From: Nannobrachium achirus
Lineage: Eukaryota; Chordata; Actinopteri; Myctophiformes; Myctophidae
Direction of reading: 5' to 3'
DNA length: 64,000 bases
Assembly: GCA_963921795.1 (NCBI GenBank)
Contig: OY997643.1
Coordinates: 15,530,960 to 15,594,959, forward strand
Below, in pieces: positions 59,095-64,000 of this stretch. Under the pieces are notes generated by a model. It ran no database searches and was not told the origin of the DNA. It worked only from the letters and a program-made list of their open reading frames with translations. The number at the start of each line of letters is the position of its first letter. The first letter of the stretch is position 1. The position numbers and the translations under genes were made by a program.

Positions 59095-59984
59095 CTTAGC
59101 CTGCACTTTTTGGCCAGCCACGATGACCCCGCATGCCTCCGTGTCCTTTTATCACGGGGTGAGGGGGGAATAAAAATAAAAGTCTGGGGATCAGGTTTAA
59201 TACCACATAATATAGTCAGCATTCGTGGGCAGCTGGTGGCCTGGCCCTGCCAGAATACATTCGCTGTGTGGTTTGCCCCGAAACACCCCAGCCCAAGCCT
59301 CAGCAAGCCCCCTAAACCTGCTACTTTGATGATGTCATGCAGACCAGAACCCTCATTTGAATAAACGGCGAAAGCAAATACACAGACTGCAAGCATAATT
59401 AACAGGACATAAAACGGTCTTCAACACAACACAGCCCTCTAATTATCGCTGTATGTTCACGATGATTATGACGATGCGAGGGAAATGTGAGTCAGAATGC
59501 AGACGGTTATGGTGTGGACAACATCGGCGGTGGATATTTCTCTGTGGCCATCACTTGAGTTGGCTTCGGTTTGTGTGGTTGATGATTGCGCGCTTACTGC
59601 TAATGATATCGAATGTATGCATTAAATCACCCGCCTTTGAAATCTATCTATTATGTATCTTCAGTAGGCCTACATATCTGTCTATCTCTGTCTGTCCAGT
59701 GTCCATTCATCCATCCATCAATGTATGCAGGCACGTGCACACATACAGTAGACATCAAGGGGGGCTTGAGCCCCTGCCCTTTTATCTGTCTGTAAAAAGT
59801 GCCCTCTCCAGACCATGAATGCATTTTTTTTACTATAAAAGAAATGCAAATGCCCTCTTTCCATGCAGAATTCAAGAGAATTGCCTTGTCCAAACTCTCC
59901 TGAACTTGAATGCAGCATCATATGCTGAAATAATTGCCCTCTCTGTGTATGTAACGGTTTTCATAGTTAACTACAGCGTCAGAC

Positions 59985-60052
59985 AAAAGCACCAAAAGCA
60001 TCAGATCCGCAAGCTCGAGCTTGTCGATCAACTACGTATTCTATTTTTGAAC
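59985..60052. repeat. Diverged family G type palindrome
   Basis: AAAAGCATCAGATCCGCAAG is followed by CTCGAGCTTGTCGATCAACTAC. Only the central part of family G is present. Confidence 0.5.
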
Positions 60053-60167
60053 TTGATATGATATATGATATGATATATAGTACTTTATTGTCAGCTCACA
60101 CTGAAATTTGTCTTGCGACACAGCAGCCATGTATGCGAAAACATATATACAAACATTATACTTTAAT

Positions 60168-60455
60168 CCTGAAAAATACAGTAGATCTACATGCTTACAA
60201 CGCCACACATGTGGGGCGTTGTGAGCATGTAGATCGGCTATTTTCACAATTTCTGCCTCTTATATTTGACAATTTGGCCAATGTTTGTCATTTTAGAGGT
60301 ATTAAAAAGTCCTTAAATTGTCATTTTAGAAACATGCAGATACCCTCTATACACTTGAACTTTATGTTGGTTTGTTTACTGTTAAGCGAGAAAACAATGT
60401 TGCACATTAAGTTAATCATCTGGGGTGGTCCCGACCCACAGGTTGAGAACCACTG
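60168..60455. mobile_element. Family C hAT element, left end missing
   Basis: The palindrome (60173-60246, AGATCTACATGCTTACAACG) leads into ATTTGACAATTTGGCCAATG, GTTAATCATCTGGGG and the end CACAGGTTGAGAACCACTG. It matches the right half of 29577-29959 in content. Confidence 0.8.
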
Positions 60456-60827
60456 GGTGTAGATAACACACATTATGTAGTGTGGTGTATATCTGTGAAC
60501 CGGTGCTGGCCTGCTTATCAACTGCAGAGTGTAGCGTTATAAGAGCGAGCGGGGGGTTATTGGGCCTCAGACGTCAGGAATTAGAGGTAAAAGGTGCACC
60601 ACGTCTCGCTGGCTTACCGTCATCTGCACTCTGCGCACGTCTCACACTAGAGAGAGGAGAGCGAGGGTGAGGGAGCAGCCTATGTGATATGCACACTAAC
60701 AGCTCCCTCTCTCTCTCTCTCTCTCTCAAAGAAGGAAGGTAGCAAAATACAAAAAAACAAACCACCTCCTCCTTAGTCTTGCCTTCATTCGCTGAGGTAA
60801 ACGTCCCTTATTGTCGCTGAATCACGC

Positions 60828-61075
60828 TAGCCTGGCGTTGCTCATACTAATTCCTCACTGCGTATCGGATATTAGTCTGGAGTCGAGAGTCGTTTTCATT
60901 TCCAAGGGGTGGGTTAAAAAAAATGGCTCTGGACACGATTGGTTAGACCAGACCAATGCTGGGCCCTGATTGGTTCCCCCAAATTTTGGGGGAGAGGAAA
61001 TGGATTCACAATTGAGACCCATATTCGCCAAGAGCAAGTCTTTTTGCCTAGGCGGATTGGTCTGGTTCCAGGCTA
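60828..61075. mobile_element. Family N MITE, perfect 9-bp duplication
   Basis: Ends TAGCCTGGCGTTGCTCATAC and TGGTCTGGTTCCAGGCTA. The duplication is GAATCACGC (60819-60827, 61076-61084). About 10 bp shorter than 58588 through a deletion after CACAATTGAG. Confidence 0.93.
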
Positions 61076-61114
61076 GAATCACGCAGCCTCCGAACCCAGA
61101 AATCGCTGCTCAGA

Positions 61115-61278
61115 TTAACCCATTTAGAACGGTTACATATTATTGTGTAACATTATTTTATGTTTTAACTGTTGAAAAATAGCAGATATACAAGCTCACA
61201 GCGTGGCACCGACAGCTTGTATATCTGCTATTTTTCAATAGCTAAAGCATTCAATAAGTCTAGGCCTAAATGGGCTAA
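61115..61278. mobile_element. Family E MITE, TTAA target, palindrome centre
   Basis: Left end TTAACCCATTTAGAACGG, right end TAGGCCTAAATGGG followed by CTAA. The palindrome (61172-61242, GCAGATATACAAGCTCACAG) fills most of the 164 bp. TTAA with CCC/GGG ends fits a piggyBac-like element. Confidence 0.8.
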
Positions 61279-61790
61279 GATTCAGTTCATTGTCACTTAG
61301 ATGAACTGTTTAGGTACATACATGTGGGGAAAAAAAACGTACGCTTCCGGTTAACTGCCCAGCCCCTATCGGAAAGCATTGCATTAAACTGCCCTATAAT
61401 AACGTATAGTGTAACCATCTTTCCTCGCTAAATTATACATAAGCACTTTGACTCTACATGTGATGGACTGTTTTTTTTAATCTTATGGCGGTCAGCGTCG
61501 TTTGTGCTCATAACTGGACACTGATGTTGGCAGTGCAGACGGGTCGTTAAAGCGTGTCGTAGACAGTTAGGTGCTCACCAGAGATGCATCACTTTTACGG
61601 AGTGTTTCCCGGTGCATTCATGTGCACATTATTACCGTGTCGACTGACCTCGCCTTACCCTCTGTCCATCCTGCTGTTTGTTTACATGGCTAATGGTCCT
61701 GTCACTGCCTGGCTGGCTGGCTGGATGGATGGCTGACTGACTGACTGCTTGACCGACCGACCGACTGACTGTTTGTCTGGCTTTCTACAG

Positions 61791-62334
61791 CAGGGGTTCC
61801 CAAACCTTTTTTGTCTCAGGGCACCCCATAAATATTTTTTTAATCCGAGGCACCCCTACATTATAATTTTCACTCCCAGCACCTTATATTTATAGCATAT
61901 CGCCGTTGTCGGGTGGAAACCTTGTATGTCCAAAACCGTTCGTTTTGTATTTATCATCTATAAAATGTACTAAACTAGTGAAAACAGCTGATCTACAAGC
62001 ACACAACGCCTCGCAACGCAAGGCGTTGTGTGCTTGTAGATCAGCTGTTTTCACTAGTTTTGTGCGACAGTCTTGTATGATGAAGCAGGGCTTTGCTTTA
62101 CCAAAAGACGTACACATTTGAAACTTGGAGATACAAGGTTACTGCCCGACAGTGACGATATCTTAGTGATTATGTTGCGAGGAAAACGTTGAGATAATAG
62201 CCATTTTGGTAAGAACTGACTGAAAATAACTTTGTACTTCCAAGTTTAAAATGATACTAAATATATTTTCAAGTGTCCAAATAAATTCCAAATATTATCA
62301 AATGATCTCGCGGCACCCACTTTGAAAACCCCTG
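61791..62334. mobile_element. Family U hAT element carrying a family A MITE
   Basis: Ends CAGGGGTTCCCAAACCTTTT and CACTTTGAAAACCCCTG. A perfect 8-bp duplication TTCTACAG (61783-61790, 62335-62342). The family A MITE (61897-62161) with full palindrome (about 61975-62058) sits at the same internal place as in 47990-48535, in the opposite overall orientation. This shows that the MITE was inside the hAT element before it spread. Confidence 0.95.
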
Positions 62335-62339
62335 TTCTA

Positions 62340-62410
62340 CAGTGTTTCCCCTACATGAATTTCACTGTGGCGGCCCCGCCACACCTTGTTTTAGCCTGCC
62401 ACAGTTTGAT
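62340..62410. mobile_element. hAT-like end abutting the previous duplication
   Basis: CAGTGTTTCCCCTACATGAA and GTGGCGGCCCCGCCACACC are typical of one end of a fish hAT family. The right end was not found. Confidence 0.45.
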
Positions 62411-63186
62411 TTGTTAGGAAAATATGTTTTACTGTGCCCAGGGGGTGTGCACGTGTGTGTGCACAGTATCTAAGGGATTGAATGTAGGAGTCATCAGAAG
62501 TAATATTGCAGTGCCCGTTGCGCAGATCTTAATGCCCATATATGGTGTTCCATGGTGGAGTGCCCGTTGGGCAGATCTTTATGCCCATACATGGTGTGTA
62601 GTGTAGTGTAGTGTGTCCAGGCCAGTCTATGACGTCAGAGTATGGCGTCAGAGTAGCATGCAGACAGACGGTTACCATGGCGCAGAAAACTGTGTAGCAT
62701 CAGTGATGTCACATGCAGATGGTCAGACGGACGGACAGACATTCGCTAAATTAATAGTTCGATCTGAGGCCCCTCGTGAGCTTTTAGGTGCGTCACACAC
62801 CGGCGTGTGACCCAGTATGATTTGGCCCACCCGTGTTCTCGTGCTCTCCTGGGTCTTAACTCCACAGGAGTGAAATAGCTCCCCCTGGGGTAACAGCTTT
62901 CTATGGGTCACAAAGGTGTCAGTAACGTAGGCCACCACGGCACAGGCTCGCTAGTCGTTAGAATGTGAGTTTTGTTTTATCGTCTTCAAGATGATTTAGA
63001 GTTCTTGAGCTACAGAAAACCTTAGAGGACAAATGACACAGACTTCACCGTGAACATGTGTAGTTCGTCCGTGCTACTTTTCTATGAGGTTAAAGTTCAG
63101 GTTTCTCAGCTGTTCAATAGGCATTGTTAATTAGACCACTTGTGGAAGCAGCAGCAGCCATACGCTGGTTGTAACTTGTAGCTGGA

Positions 63187-63226
63187 GCGATGCGACGCGT
63201 TGTGAGCTTGTAGATCGGCTATTTCT
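63187..63226. repeat. Half palindrome
   Basis: GCGATGCGACGCGTTGTGAG and CTTGTAGATCGGCTATTTCT form the right arm with family H loop; the left arm is missing. Confidence 0.7.
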
Positions 63227-63548
63227 AAACGTAGAGTTACTGTGCTCTGTGAATTCCACATACAGAGACTATCCCATTCTCACGCCCGAGTCAACCGTTG
63301 CCTACTATGAGAAGCGATGATTTGGGAGTGGGGGGTAGCAACGGTAGATGATGAAAGTTTAGAGACCAACCCACGCTGAGTCGCTGACTTCATTTGGGAG
63401 AAGAACAAAAGAGGTTATGTCACTGAAACAATGACTGATAGACATAAAGGACTTCAGCTGTTGTGGTTGTAAATAGCCACAGAAATGTTTTGATAATCGC
63501 CACGGTAGAAGATATTGTATTATCTTGATTGATTAGGTGTGATGTTAT

Positions 63549-63706
63549 AAAGCCTTTATCATAGTCCAAGGTGAAGAGCTATCACCTCACCACGGTGTAG
63601 TTTTCTAGCTATCACCTAGGCTTTGTTATACATTTTTAGGTGATAGCTAGAAAACTACGCCGCGGTGAGGTGATAGCTCTTCACCTTGGACTATGATAGA
63701 GGCTTT
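63549..63706. repeat. Hairpin with arms of about 68 bp
   Basis: AAAGCCTTTATCATAGTCCA through TTTTCTAGCTATCACCT pairs with AGGTGATAGCTAGAAAACTA through TGGACTATGATAGAGGCTTT, around a loop of about 20 bases. There are only a few mismatches. The phrase CTATCACCT itself occurs twice in each arm. The element type is unknown. Confidence 0.92.
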
Positions 63707-64000
63707 AGTGATTATATTTAATAGCTAGTTCTTTATGAAACATAATGATACTGATACTTGATAGCGAGGAGTCGAGAGGCCTCCACCAGGCCTCAGTAAC
63801 TATTGTTTTGGTAAAGCCTATCTTGTTATGGTACAGCTTGTCCCAGAGGCCTTGAAGCCACACAGTATAACTATAGTGTCTGACCATTCTTTTTGGCAGA
63901 ACTACCTTACCAGTGACTTGAGTGCTAATGTATTTCGGACCATGATATCATGTACACAAACGGTAGGTTCCGTACGGAACCATTGTTTACTTAGATATGG

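Overview
The window looks like vertebrate nuclear DNA, most likely from a teleost fish. It has spliced coding exons with GT-AG junctions, very dense di- to pentanucleotide microsatellites, tRNA-derived SINEs, and many short non-autonomous DNA transposons (mostly hAT-like with 8-bp target duplications). Order and species cannot be read from the sequence. A gadiform-like genome is possible from the tandem-repeat load, but that is only an impression.

One host gene organises the left 27 kb. It is a MAGI1-type scaffold gene (membrane-associated guanylate kinase, inverted) on the minus strand. Five internal exons can be placed to the base, in transcript order: 27347-27228 (guanylate-kinase-like domain), 21811-21578 (linker), 6862-6652 (linker plus first half of WW domain 1), 4613-4531 (second half of WW1) and 2788-2753 (a 36-nt microexon). 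All reading phases join correctly. The second WW domain and the PDZ domains would lie left of base 1. PDZ0 and the start of the guanylate kinase domain must lie right of base 64000, or in exons I could not see; so 27348-64000 reads as one long intron or intron series.

Nested in the introns are two possible further genes. One is an intronless plus-strand ORF (26429-26710) for a 93-residue protein that is about 41% arginine, in six runs of six; it looks like a protamine-type sperm nuclear basic protein and has a perfect CRE upstream. The other is a minus-strand ORF (54217-54858) with 12-residue acidic repeats, unidentified.

Mobile DNA fills the rest. A 7.8-kb LTR retrotransposon (12271-20057) with two 777-bp LTRs that look identical by eye and a 4-bp target duplication sits inside an older hAT element; its interior keeps only broken pol and gag remnants, in the wrong order. 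At least twelve hAT-like elements have intact or near-intact 8-bp duplications, three copies of another MITE have 9-bp duplications, and several elements are bounded by TTAA. A 5.5-kb element with long multi-unit inverted arms occupies 39113-44612.

Two things stand out. First, about 50 full, half or decayed copies of one palindrome (arm core AGATCTACAAGCTC) occur in the 64 kb, placed in the middle of at least nine otherwise unrelated transposon families. Second, the exon at 21578-21811 ends in a 36-bp tandem array built from its own last bases plus the splice donor. This gives 14 donor-like sites in perfect 36-bp register, nine of them within an open frame, so longer isoforms with 12-residue repeats are conceivable. 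More generally, all five magi1 exons have a tandem repeat within about 70 bases of a splice site.
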